A stretch of DNA of 64,000 bases, taken from positions 47,217,452-47,281,451 of the forward strand of contig CM070566.1 in NCBI GenBank assembly GCA_036346405.1, read 5' to 3'. This DNA comes from Phyllostachys edulis. Taxonomy: Eukaryota; Streptophyta; Magnoliopsida; Poales; Poaceae. The position numbers were made by a program, and so were the translations under genes. Of the stretch, positions 10,283 to 20,477 are shown piece after piece; positions within the stretch are counted from its first letter, which is position 1, and the number at the start of each line of letters is the position of its first letter. The notes under the pieces are model-generated. The model was not told the DNA's origin and made no database searches. It saw nothing but the letters and a program-made list of their open reading frames with translations.

Positions 10283-10760
10283 TCTGACCCTCTTCGTCTA
10301 TATGTCCCATGTATTTCTAATTCCCTAAAGGCATGCCTGTACCGTCCTTGGTTCCTTAGCTTGCTTGCCATGTAACCCCTTATCGGATCAACTGTCGTGT
10401 TGTTATCGTTGCACCAATTCTCCAAAGATCTCCACCGTGTATGAATTTCCCGGTGCATCGCAATATCACTTACCTTCGTACTTACGAATCATTGCTACCT
10501 CTATTGTCCTCACAAAATGCTTCAAAAATTTAGCGCACTAGAACAACATATGACGATCACAAAATATTATTACGAGTCTGATAAATTTTGTACCCTTGAG
10601 ATTCTACGAAAATCACAAACGGACCAACCAACCTTGTCACCACCCTTTTATTTCCAAAAAAAAATTGACATCCTACAACAGGATTTGTTAAATGTAATAC
10701 CTACAAAATGCAACATTTATTCCCACATAATTATTCCAATCGGATTTATTAAGTAGTACA
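10283..10760. other. Intergenic sequence, no gene recognised
   Basis: AT-rich sequence after the GRF-like ORF. Only short spurious ORFs are present, and no repeat pair or terminal inverted repeat was seen. Confidence 0.5.
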
Positions 10761-10767
10761 ACTACTA

Positions 10768-10932
10768 CTTAAAATCGCCCAATGGTTGGGCGACTTTATA
10801 TAAGTCGCTCAACCACTGGGCGACTTAGTAAAGTCGCTCAACTACCGGGCGATTGCAATGTTTGGTGCTCTGTGGTTGTGCGACTATAGCCAGTCGCCCA
10901 ATGGTTGGGCGACTAGGTATAAGTCGCCAAAC
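10768..10932. repeat. Cluster of TCGCCCAA-TGG-TTGGGCGA palindromes
   Basis: Perfect hairpin-forming palindromes occur at 10775-10793 and 10893-10913 (gtcgcccaatggttgggcgac). Imperfect half-copies in both orientations lie between and after them (aagtcgctcaaccactgggcgactt and similar). The block can fold into a large multi-arm hairpin and looks like a small foldback element or MITE. Its ends could not be fixed. Confidence 0.7.
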
Positions 10933-11110
10933 GGTACGATGACTGATGATTATTTCTGATAAAAAAGGTAGTATTATTTCTGTATTTTCGAATACAATTA
11001 GATTATTAAAAAAATATTCTTGCATATATAGCTAGGTGGTTGCCAGGAAATTAGGCAAGCGATTCCGCGTCAATGCATCTCATGTAACGGGTTCAAAGTC
11101 TACCTTGAGC

Positions 11111-11486
11111 GAACTTTTTTATATTAATTAACCCTTTTTTAAATTTTATTTTAAAGTTAATCTCCAACGAACTTTATTTCCAATTCTGACCCCTTTGGTT
11201 ATGCCACCACCCGTGACGTGACAAAATTACATTGCGACGTCAAAAGATAAGTCCGCTAAATAGCACTTTTTTGTCACGCCATGACCAGTAGCGTGACCAA
11301 ACAACACTATCACGTCACTAGTCGTGGCGTGACAAGAGCTTGCCCAGATATGGACTGGCGTGACAGTGTTGTTTTGTCACACCACGGGTGGTGGCGTGAC
11401 CAAAAGGGTTAGAATTGGAAATAAAGTTCGTCGGAGGTTAACTTTAAAATAAAATTAAAAAAAGAGTTTATTAATAAAAAAAATTC
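11111..11486. mobile_element. Mutator-like MITE with 9-bp target duplication
   Basis: A 376-bp non-coding element. The ends GAACTTTTTTATATTAATT and (inverted) GAATTTTTTTTATTAATAA begin terminal inverted repeats of about 100 bp that include AACTTTATTTCCAATTCT and GGTCACGCCACCACCCGTG-type sequence. It is flanked by ACCTTGAGC on both sides (11102-11110, 11487-11495), the 9-bp duplication diagnostic of MULEs. Its interior is made of TGGCGTGACA hairpin motifs. The same terminal sequence bounds the large MULE at 36743-51598, so this is likely a non-autonomous relative. Confidence 0.85.
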
Positions 11487-11495
11487 ACCTTGAGC

Positions 11496-11929
11496 CTGCT
11501 GCTAGTCTGGCCTCGACTGACAAGTCAAATGCACGGATTCTACGTGTAGTCTAATTTTCTTTAGACAAATTAAGTTCTACTACTTCCGTTTCATAATATT
11601 TATTCAAGTCCATCAAACATTGCCAAATATCCGTGCATTTTACTAGTACTAGATCTTAGAAATAGATAGTGACATTCAAACATGGCCAAATAGTCCGCCC
11701 GCCACGGCACGTCGGTCTCTCGGGCTGTTGTCACCTCCACTCCTAATCGCTGTCTCCACATCGGTCGCACCCTACCACGCTCGCGCCTGTCCTCCTCCAC
11801 GCTTCGCCGCCGCCTCCATACATACTCCTATTAAATGACATAATACAACTGCTTAACTTGCTTTATGGCAGTGAAGTAGGGGTTGAGAATAGATATGTTG
11901 CGGTAACGACACTCTTGATTTCCTCGGTA
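11496..11929. other. Intergenic sequence, no gene recognised
   Basis: Spacer of about 430 bp between two MITEs, with only a short minus-strand ORF of no recognisable content. Confidence 0.5.
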
Positions 11930-11939
11930 GACGAATAAT

Positions 11940-12418
11940 GAATTTTTTTAAATAATATTTTTAAAAAAATATTTACAAAACTAGGTCATCATCTCAAAAA
12001 ATTGCAAAAATAGGTTCCTGTCGCCATTTCAAATGGCGACAGGAACCTATTGCCGTTTGAAATGGCGACAGGAACCCTGTACACTGGACCTCATTTGGTA
12101 TATTTACAAATTCTACAAATAGTATACTTAAATGAATTTTAGAGACAAATTCATAATGGATAAAATTATAAAAAATTACACAAGCAAGAACACTCTATCT
12201 TGATACTCCACAAAAATTTTTGTAATTGTTTGAGTTTATTTACTATATTTAAAATTCATATATTCCTGTCTTGATTGAAATGGCGACGAGAACACCGCCT
12301 GTCTGAGGGTTCTGCCGCCATTTGAAATGGTGACAGAAACCTATTTTTACAATTTTTTGAGATGATAACCTAGTTTTGTAATTTGTTTTAAAAAATGTAT
12401 TATTTCAAAAAAAAAATC
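11940..12418. mobile_element. Second Mutator-like MITE (GCCATTTGAAATGGC hairpins)
   Basis: About 479 bp with terminal inverted repeats of about 90 bp. The left arm contains ACAAAACTAGGTCATCATCT and the right arm its inverse with few changes. Both arms end in palindromic GCCATTTCAAATGGC-type motifs. GACGAATAAT occurs on both sides (11930-11939 and 12419-12428), giving a 9-10 bp target duplication and placing it with MULEs. The ends begin GAATTTTTTT, as in the neighbouring MITE. Non-coding. Confidence 0.82.
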
Positions 12419-12428
12419 GACGAATAAT

Positions 12429-13186
12429 ATGGAATGATACTTTTCAAGAAAAATAGGCAAACATTACGAAGCGAAGGGAGCATTAAAGTAGCCTATCAGT
12501 AGGATCAGGATTGGTAGCCACACCCTCACATGAAGAAATTCCATGTATAAACATTTGCAATCTATGTTATTTAATGCATGAGTTGGCCTAGATAGGTAGC
12601 TCTTGAGAGCAAACGTGGTGATTATTTTCTATGTTTTAATAATATAATAGATACCAGCCCAAGCACTTTCGTTATGCAAAGTTATCCCCTGGAACAAAAG
12701 CTTAGTACATACTGATCAAACATATGAATAAATGACTACAAAAATTTCTAAAGCAGTAACAGAACACTATGCTGTTCAAGTGTCTGATATGTTCTAATTA
12801 CATGGAATCAAATGCATGTTCGGAACAATATAGAAGCCAGTTCTTGAAAAAAAGGAGAGGATAATATACAAACCTTCTACACGGAACACAAAAAATTCAA
12901 AGCAACAAAAAGATTGAGCATTCTGCTGCACAAAGAGACAGCTCATAGTTTCAAGTCCACTCAATGCATTCGGCCGAAAGTGCTGAGAAATTTGGAGCCA
13001 ACAGCACAATGAGTAACTTCGAACATTGGAATGAGTAACTTGATTCACTTCAGCAACAATTGTGATCTGAAACAATTGAACAGGCAAATCTCATTTCAGG
13101 CCAGCTCAGCCTCCCGTCCGGACGATCTGACCAATGAGCAGCGACAGCCATCCACTTCAAACATAATAAAACCAGTTAAAAAAAAA
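12429..13186. other. Intergenic, downstream of NLR gene
   Basis: No gene recognised. Short ORFs on both strands have no family features. It lies 3' of the minus-strand NLR gene and may include an alternative 3' untranslated exon, but no sequence feature proves that. Confidence 0.4.
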
Positions 13187-13322
13187 GAGAAATTTTACTG
13201 TGCATTCTACTAGTAGTTTATGGTGGCAGTATAAATCAAATCATACTATTGATTTGTTAAGGGCACGATAGAATTTTATTTGTATTTATAATTTTTTTTG
13301 TCAAGGCATTATAGATTTCTGT
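13187..13322. repeat. Dispersed repeat copy 1 (partner at 15904-16040)
   Basis: About 135 bp closely similar to 15904-16040 in direct orientation. Shared strings include GGAGAAATTTTAC-type start, TATAAATCAAATC, TTGATTTGTTAAGG and TTTGTATTTATAATTTTTT. It lies about 90 bp downstream of the NLR stop codon, while the partner lies in the NLR intron. Confidence 0.75.
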
Positions 13323-13411
13323 CAAGAAAAAAAAGTAAATATCATGTACAACATTCTCTAGTTGATTTAACAGCATAGATGAGCGTCTCGGATGATTGGA
13401 TGAGCTTATAA

Positions 13412-16400
13412 TTAATAATACCTTAATTGGACGCTGCAGATGTAGATGCAGAACTTGGCATCTCTGTGGGGAACCTCTTCTTGTTGCTTTGTGTCCTGCT
13501 CGTGGACCTCCTCCTTCCCGCTTTGAACACCCTCTATCAAATTGTCTTCCATGCCTTGATTCTTGACTTCCTCCTCCTTGTGGTATTCTAGATAGAAAAG
13601 TGGCGTGGGATGGTTGGGAAGTAGACTGGCCTCATTCTTGATGGAAGCCTTCCATGCCTCCACCTCTTCAACCCTCGCACCCCTGGAATCAATCGTGACA
13701 GAGAGTCTCCTGAGGGCAGAGAGATGGTGGATTCCAAGGCCACATGCAGATTGCACCTCACGTACTTGAAAATTGAATACTTCCAGCTTTGGCATGGCTC
13801 CAGCTTCGAACATCGGACCCATGATGGAAGCAGACAAGTAGAAGTTCTTCAGAAGTTGGAATCCGCCGTTGCATACGACGAGCCTTTCTTTGGTGGGTCC
13901 ATCTGCTTCTGATAGTAAATTCAGTTCTAGCAAGGCAGGCAAGTCGCCGAGGATCTGGAAGGTTTCCTGAGTCACTTGATTAACACTGATCCATAGGAGG
14001 GTGAGGTTGGCCAATGAGGCCATCCACTCTGGAATCCCTTTGAGAAAGAAACCCACGAGGGCCAATTCCCGCAGAGTAGGTGAGGACCATGAATACAAAC
14101 GGGAGCCGTCCATAGAACCATTATCATCTCCGTAAACGTCCAAACATCTAAGGTTTGAACTACAGAGTTTGCCAAGTGACGAAACCAAGATATCTGCGTA
14201 CGTATCACGGTGTGAGCCACCAATGCACCAATGTAGCTGAAGAGTTCTCAATTTGGTCAAATTGCCCAACTCCTGCAAAGAATTTATTGAGCTTTCGTCG
14301 TTCACATCTACATTTAACAGTTCCTCTAGAGCTTGCATATTACCCACCCCATCTGGCAATTTTACTCTTCTACAAAGTAACCGTTTCAACCGTCGCAGCT
14401 TAACAATGCTTGCCGGCAATTCACTTATACTAGTACTAGATAGATCCAATGTTTCCAAATACTGTAGCTCACCTATTTGTTCTGGAAGATTTGTGATGCT
14501 ATCTGCTTCAATCCGTAGGTACCTCAACTGAAATAGCTTCCCAATATTTCTAAGATTACAATTTTCTAACATACCAGTGGTCTCTATATCTAGCACTCTC
14601 AGAGCATGCAAGTCTGAAATAGAAGGCATTTGTACAGAATTTCCAAATATGCCAAGAGATCGAACATGAGCAGTAACCATGGATGACGTCACTATCACGT
14701 TTTCTTGGCCACGGTAGTCAAGTGACAGTCGACGGATCTTACTTTGAAAGCTATGTGTTTGATCACCAACGGAAGTGATAAAATTTTCTTCGACTGCCTT
14801 GGATATAATGAGATCAAGAATCATATCATGCACCCGGCAATATTTTGCTCTACCATCGTACGCGATTTGTACTGGTTGGATCATACTTCTGTTTATAAGT
14901 TCATTAAAATAGCTTTCCCCTTCCTCCATTAAATTTCTCCCGCCATCAACCTTGACAAATCCTTCTGCTATCCACCTACTTACTAGACGACCCCTCGGAA
15001 TTACATAATCTTCTGGAAACATACTTAGATATAATAAGCAAGTTCTTAAATGGAGATCAAGATCATTATAACTCAAAGATAGTATTTTCTTCATTTTCTT
15101 CACATCAGGATTTTTCTCGAGTCCTAAACCAATCGAATTAAGGACCATTAACCATTCTTCTCTTGCATGTGATTTAGTTGTCAATAAACTAGCCATCGTA
15201 ATGATTGCCAATGGTAGACCACCACACTTTCTTATGATTTCAGCGGAAACTTTTTCCAGTTGAAGAGGGCATTTGTCTTCAGAGCCAAATACTCTTCTGA
15301 AGAATAAACTTTTAGAGTTACCTTCACTTAGTGGCCTTAGTTCATATACAAGATCGTGGCGAGGGGAGCAACATGACTTGGCAACAGTAGCAATTCTTGT
15401 TGTCACTAGTATCCTACTACCACAAGTATTCTCAAGCAAGGCGCATTTAATAATCTCCCACAATACTTCGGTACTCCATATATCATCAATTACAATAAAG
15501 TACCTAACAAATGAGAGATACTATGGTTCAAGTGAGTCATGTTAATTGAATACATACGGGATATAATATGAAAAGTAAATTGGTAGCTAAAAGTAACGTG
15601 TCAATGTCAAGCTGATTACATATATAGGGCTGCAAATGAGTCGAGTTTAAGCGCTCAGCTCTACTCGTCTTAAAAACCAAGCGAGCTCAATTTAAGTTGA
15701 GTTAGAGAGCGGACTCATCCTCGGCTCATAACGATCTCTAGTCGATCTCGAGCCAGTCTCGAGGCAATTATAAACAATGAAGATGCTGTGCAAATCTATA
15801 GAATAATTAAGGAACTGATGTGACTAATGGTGTTAGTTGAAAGTCACATATATGGATTGATAAAAATCTCAAATATCTCATGTAAAATACATAGGGTAAC
15901 TAATGGAGAAATTTTACGGTACATTTCACTAGTAGTATATGGTGGTAGTATAAATCAAATCTGACAATTGATTTGTTAAGGATTTAATAAGCTTTTCTTT
16001 GTATTTATAATTTTTTCACGTGAGTATTATGGACTTTTCCAACTAGGATCGAAAATATTACTCTTGTGTCATGTGATCCTCATATGGGCAATTATAATTC
16101 TACCATCTTGGGAATCTACTACTCATACTACTGACGTAGTATAACTAAATTCTAACTAATCTGAACCATTGGATAAAAAGGAATGGGTGGCCCGTATTAA
16201 ATTGAGTGTATCGTAAAAGAGCTCAACGAATGAACCTAATTTGACTTCTATCTATTAAAAGTAATATAAGAGATATATTAGAATACGAGCTATATCGAGC
16301 TAATATTGAGCGAGCTAACCTAAGCTCGAACTCGGCTCGTTTTTCACTCGAGCTCCAAAAGATGCTTAAACTCAGCTCATTTATTTTTTAGACGATCTCG

Positions 16401-17579
16401 AGTTGATCCAAAAAACGAGTCGAACTCAAGCAACTCACGTGCCTCGAGCCTTTCCTGCAGCCCTAAGTATATGTATGTTCATGGAAAGAATATTAGAGTA
16501 TTCCATCATGCCAATCTAAATAAAATTATATTTTTTACATATATATTCAATTCATCTCGTATTATAAAGAATTACGGCTTGTTGAATAAAAAATGAGATG
16601 ACTGGTAAAATGACCGGTTGTCCTATTTAAGATGCCTTTGCACAATAAGTCCATTAATTACAGGCATAAGGTTACAATTAAGTTATGGTGGACTGACTTA
16701 GAATACAAAATACAATTTGAATCCTAGAACGACTTGTAATAAGAAACAGAGGGCGTACCTCTTGTCCTTTAGGAAATCCCTTAGTGCGTTAATGAGGCAT
16801 TCCTCGTCCCCTGACTCAGTTCCTTCATACTCTTGCTTTCTGATTTGAGAGAGGATGGTCCGTAAAATCTTTCTTGTATCGGGTTTTTGGGACACCGACA
16901 CAAAAGCTCGGCAATCAAATTGTTCACCAACCTTCTGATATACTTGGTTGGCGAGGGTAGTTTTTCCTAACCCTCCAAACCCCACGATTGACACCACTTT
17001 CAATGACTTCTCCCCATCATCCACCAATTTGATGAGCTCATCCCTCGGAACATCAATGCCGATGAGGCTGGATGCCTCAGCATAGAGGGCAGGTAGCCGG
17101 GGATCGATGGGAACAACATCGCTGTTGCCAGAGTCGAGGACCGCATCAAGCTTGTACCTGTCACGTCGCTGGCTTGCCTCGACGATGCGAGCCTTTAGTT
17201 CTCTTATCCGCTCGGCGATCTCATGACAAGCTCCTAGCTTCTTCACTTTCTTGATCGTCTCGGAAAAAAACCCTTTGATACCGTTGGATTTGCCCGAATC
17301 CTGGTGGAGCCGATGCATATAGTCGTCGATGCGGTCCTCGATATCATAGGCCATCTCCCTCACTTGGTTCCTCCACTCCTTCTGTTGTGGGTCGAGCACC
17401 TCTATGTCGGCCAGCTTCGCAAAGAGAGCGTTCATGCTGCTCAGCTCATCTTTGAGGAAGGCGACATCGCGCTTCACTTTTTTTCGCAGCTTGTACTCCT
17501 CACCCAGCAGCGTGGTGAGCTTGGTGAGGAGGGAGTTCATCACCCCCGTGGCGGCGCTCACCATGATTCCTTCCATCAA
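13412..17579 (-). CDS. CC-NB-ARC-LRR (NLR) disease-resistance-type protein, two exons
   Basis: Intracellular immune receptor family. Exon 1 is 17579-16759 and exon 2 is 15503-13412. The donor AG|GTACGC and acceptor TTGTTAG|G join K-D-K-R to Y-F-I-V-I-D-D-I-W without a break, giving 970 residues. Domains: Rx-type coiled coil 1-160 with the EDVID-like IEDRIDD (80-86); P-loop GFGGLGKTT (200-208); RNBS-A FDCRAFVSVS (221-230); kinase-2 VIDDIW (278-283); RNBS-B GSRILVTTR (302-310); GLPLAI (369-374); RNBS-D CLLYLSMFPE (429-438); VHD in place of MHD (498-500); and roughly 12-14 leucine-rich repeats up to about 880. An acidic tail rich in Glu/Gln follows. The intron position just before kinase-2 is common in grass NLRs. 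All core motifs are intact. A start at the second Met is equally possible. Confidence 0.93.
15626..16464. mobile_element. hAT-like non-autonomous element inside NLR intron
   Basis: Its termini are inverted AGGGCTGCA...TGCAGCCCT. The flanking 8-mers ACATATAT and AAGTATAT match at 6 of 8 positions, as expected for an aged 8-bp hAT duplication. The subterminal regions are full of GAGCTCGA and CGAGCTCG motifs in both orientations, a pattern typical of plant hAT MITE families. No transposase is encoded. It contains the dispersed repeat copy at 15904-16040. Confidence 0.75.
15904..16040. repeat. Dispersed repeat copy 2 (partner at 13187-13322)
   Basis: Direct-orientation relative of the block downstream of the NLR gene. 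It sits within the hAT-like intron element. Confidence 0.75.
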
Positions 17580-17640
17580 CTACTCTGTCCTTTGTGTGGC
17601 GAAGCTTGTAGAGCAGCTCAGACAGAACCTCAAGGTGATT

Positions 17641-17905
17641 TGCGGCTGCGCGAGTGAAGCAGAAGCATAAGTTAGTTGCTGCTGCCAAGGATAGTATCTC
17701 AGAGTGGTTCAGATATCAGAAAATTTCACACAAGAACTATGTTCATGGAAAATCAAGAACAAATTCGTTGCATCAACTTTGTGTGGCTGCGCGAGTGAAG
17801 CAGAAATAGAAGTTAGTTGCTGCTGCCAAGGATATGGTTCAGATATCTGAAAATTTCACTCATGAGCTATATTCATGGAAAATCAAGAACAAATTCGTGT
17901 CATAG
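17641..17905. repeat. Imperfect tandem duplication in NLR 5' leader region
   Basis: Two copies of about 120-140 bp lie 60-330 bp upstream of the NLR start codon (17641-17770 and about 17785-17905). Each begins GGCTGCGCGAGTGAAGCAGA and ends ATCAAGAACAAATTCGT. A 14-bp deletion and several substitutions separate them. It lies in the 5' untranslated or promoter region of the minus-strand gene. Confidence 0.85.
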
Positions 17906-19298
17906 TTGTAAGTACGTACGTACCTACTGTTGTTCCGCGGCCATGTCTTCACTCTGGCGAATGGACAACAATGGTGCAGCGAAAGTTGCGTAGAGAAGAG
18001 GAGGGAGGCTTGGGTGTCGGCAATAGGCCCAGACTCCACTGAACCTAAGGAGAAAGAATAATAATATGCTTTTCTTTCTTCACACGGTATGATAAGGCCC
18101 GCGAATTTGCTAATTGCCCATACTTTCGGCGCAACTTTTTCTCTCTCTTTTTTTTCCATTACTAAATAACGAAGTTAACGGTTTTACAATGTTTCAAACG
18201 TTTCACCTAGATACTTTCAGCGCAACTAAAGTAATATTCGAGCCAAGCTAAACTTTGGCAATGTCGTTGGCCACTGACCGAGATGCTGCCAATCTGAAAA
18301 TGGATTGGAGCGCAAAAGACAAGCAAGCGTATCAAAGCCAATCTGAAAGCTGGAAGGCAAATCAAAGCTGACAGCAGTCGCCAGTGCTAGCAGTGTTCAT
18401 TTTCATACTAGTCTTCACCTCTCGTCAGGTAGAGCATCGGGAAATAACTACAAGCTCCATCTCACTCATACATACAAACTCCTTAATACTGTACAGCAAC
18501 ATTAGTTTGGTAGGCCATGTTCGTAATGCAGGATTCCTATGGGAATTCCGTATGAACCTCACATCAAGCGAGGGTGCATGTTTCGCTTCCTACTAAATTC
18601 CTATAAGATTTCTCGCGTCACAAATGGGCTTAACAATAGAATTATAGATGATATGCACCGGTTTCTGAACTATGGCCTAAGCAATTATACTAAGCCAAAG
18701 CAATGAAGCTTCCCTCAATTTTAGTCCTCCCGTGTGCGTATGCCAACGAGAAGAAAAGCATGCGCCTCCTCCCACAGAAGTGTGATGTTTCGGTGAGAAA
18801 GCATGGTTGCGTTACAGCCAAGCTTAACAACTTTCCTCCCATGTGCATTCACACACAAGTGTGATGTTTCGGTGAGAAAGCATGGTTGCGTTAGAGCCAA
18901 GCTTAACAACTTTTTGTGACGTTGCCCAATGATGCTGCTAGCAAACAAAAGTTACGCAGGTGTGGAATCGAGACTCGACCAGGGAAAAATCTTTCGTTTT
19001 TTTTTTGGGTGGGCAGGGAAAGGACCAAAATGACCGAAATAAAAGCCAGTATGGAAGCTCGAAGGCAAATTGAAGCTGAACAACACCAGATACCAAAGAC
19101 GATCATATTAGTGCAACAAACCACATGTTAAGGCCTTATTTGGAGCAGAGGATTCCGAGAAGAATTTCTGCAAAATCCTACTGAGTAACGGACATGCTTC
19201 GTCACGATGTTTACTGGCGTGTCGATGCTCCAAATTGCCGTCTGGTCTCATCCATCCCAAATGCCTCAAGCGCCTCCTCCGTGCGGTCGGCACCTCCT
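17906..19298. other. Upstream region of NLR gene; 57-bp direct repeat
   Basis: Probable promoter region for the NLR plus intergenic DNA. A 57-bp sequence occurs at 18778-18834 and again at 18857-18913 with one visible difference (GTTACAGCC versus GTTAGAGCC), separated by 22 bp. GC-poor MITE-like starts (ggccatgttcg at 18513 and ggccttatttgg at 19133) are seen, but no element could be closed. No gene is recognised. Confidence 0.55.
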
Positions 19299-20477
19299 TG
19301 TAACATCCTAAAATCCGAATTTTGGGATTATGTAATATAAATACATTAGAGAAATTACTTTGATCATTTGCATATGAAATATACCATGTTTGGATTTGGT
19401 TTTGAATTAAAAGCAAAAAGTTGAATTACAAACAAATAGGTGCTAAAAAGAAAATAGATGAAACAAAGTAAAAATATTTAATAAGAGAATTATTTCGGGC
19501 ATATTATCTCAGGAACAATTCACCAAAACTTTTATATGAAATCTTGTTAAGAGAAATAATTACAAATACATAAGAACAGAACATTGTCCGAATTTTAGAG
19601 AAATTCACAGAAAATATTAACCTCTGAAAAATTTACAGGATAAACAAGTTTAGTCCAGAAGTCTACCCAAAAAATTTCATTAAATTCCGAAGTATTCTCC
19701 TTAGTAAATAAAATCGGGAATTAAATCAGCCGAAAAATGGAAAAAAAATCCTAACCCTAATTCACCTCTCTCTCTCTCTCGACTGTGGGCCCCACCCACA
19801 GGGATCTTCTTCCACCTCGCGGTGCTGAGCGCCAGCGCACCATCATGAGTGCATCGCCGTGCGCACGGATTCCGCCCACGGTTTCCATCGGTCAACTACT
19901 CCTCGCTGCCACGGCCGTCGCCTCCGCCCCATCCTCGCCGCTAAGCCCCCATGCTCGCTCAGACGGAGACTCCGCCAAGTTTGCCCACGATCACCTCGGC
20001 CTCTACCTTGCCAATCTCCGCCTCTCCGTCTATAAAAACCGTACCCGAGCTTTGTCATCTTCTTTCCCTACTCCATGCGCACCTTCTCACTCCTGCTCCA
20101 CTAAAACGAGCCCAATCGCTCGGAGAGCACGAGAACTAATTCGATTAGTGCACCACCACCTTCACACCGACGCCGTGAAGGGCTTGGTCTCAATCCTATC
20201 ACATCATATCGCTATCTCGAACACTGTAGTCCTTTCCCCTCACTCAATTTGGCCTTTGATTCGCAGGATCAGCTGAATTGACCCTTCTTTGTCACCTCCG
20301 GCCAGAATCGCCACCTCAAGCATTGCCGGAGCCTTACTGCACCTCAAGTTGATTCCTCACGCTTGGAGCATCACCTGAGCACTAGCAAGCTTCCTCGGCT
20401 ACCTCGCCGCCTCGGCTCACCGTTGACCAACCGTCTCCGACCACCTTAGCCCCTCCACGTGAAGAATCTAGGCCCCA
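19299..20477 (+). repeat. LTR fragment of a Ty3/gypsy-type element
   Basis: It begins TGTAACATCCTAAAATCC, the usual start of one group of grass gypsy LTRs. A GA/CT microsatellite (about 19768-19783) and a TATA-like cgtctataaaaacc (20028-20041) are present, followed by a C-rich stretch that gives non-genuine ORFs. It is cut at about 20478 by a copia LTR. No matching partner LTR is in the window. Confidence 0.6.

Larger units (their letters stand above)
15504..16758 (-). other. Intron of the NLR gene
   Basis: A 1255-bp GT-AG intron separates the P-loop exon from the kinase-2/LRR exon. Without splicing, the exon 1 frame would stop at 16698-16700 after a short hydrophobic tail. Two thirds of the intron is a hAT-like element. 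Confidence 0.9.

Noticed and set aside
10768..10932. CRISPR-like array
   Set aside because: Plant nuclear context, variable spacing, palindromic units in both orientations and no spacers of constant length.
16698..17579. Exon 1 of the NLR as a stand-alone truncated CC-NB protein
   Set aside because: The frame beyond 16759 reads a hydrophobic intron tail, while a canonical donor there joins exactly to the kinase-2 exon.
19785..20276. 163-residue ORF
   Set aside because: Lies inside the TGTAACATCC LTR fragment, spans its TATA-like region and has low-complexity Ser/Pro/His composition.
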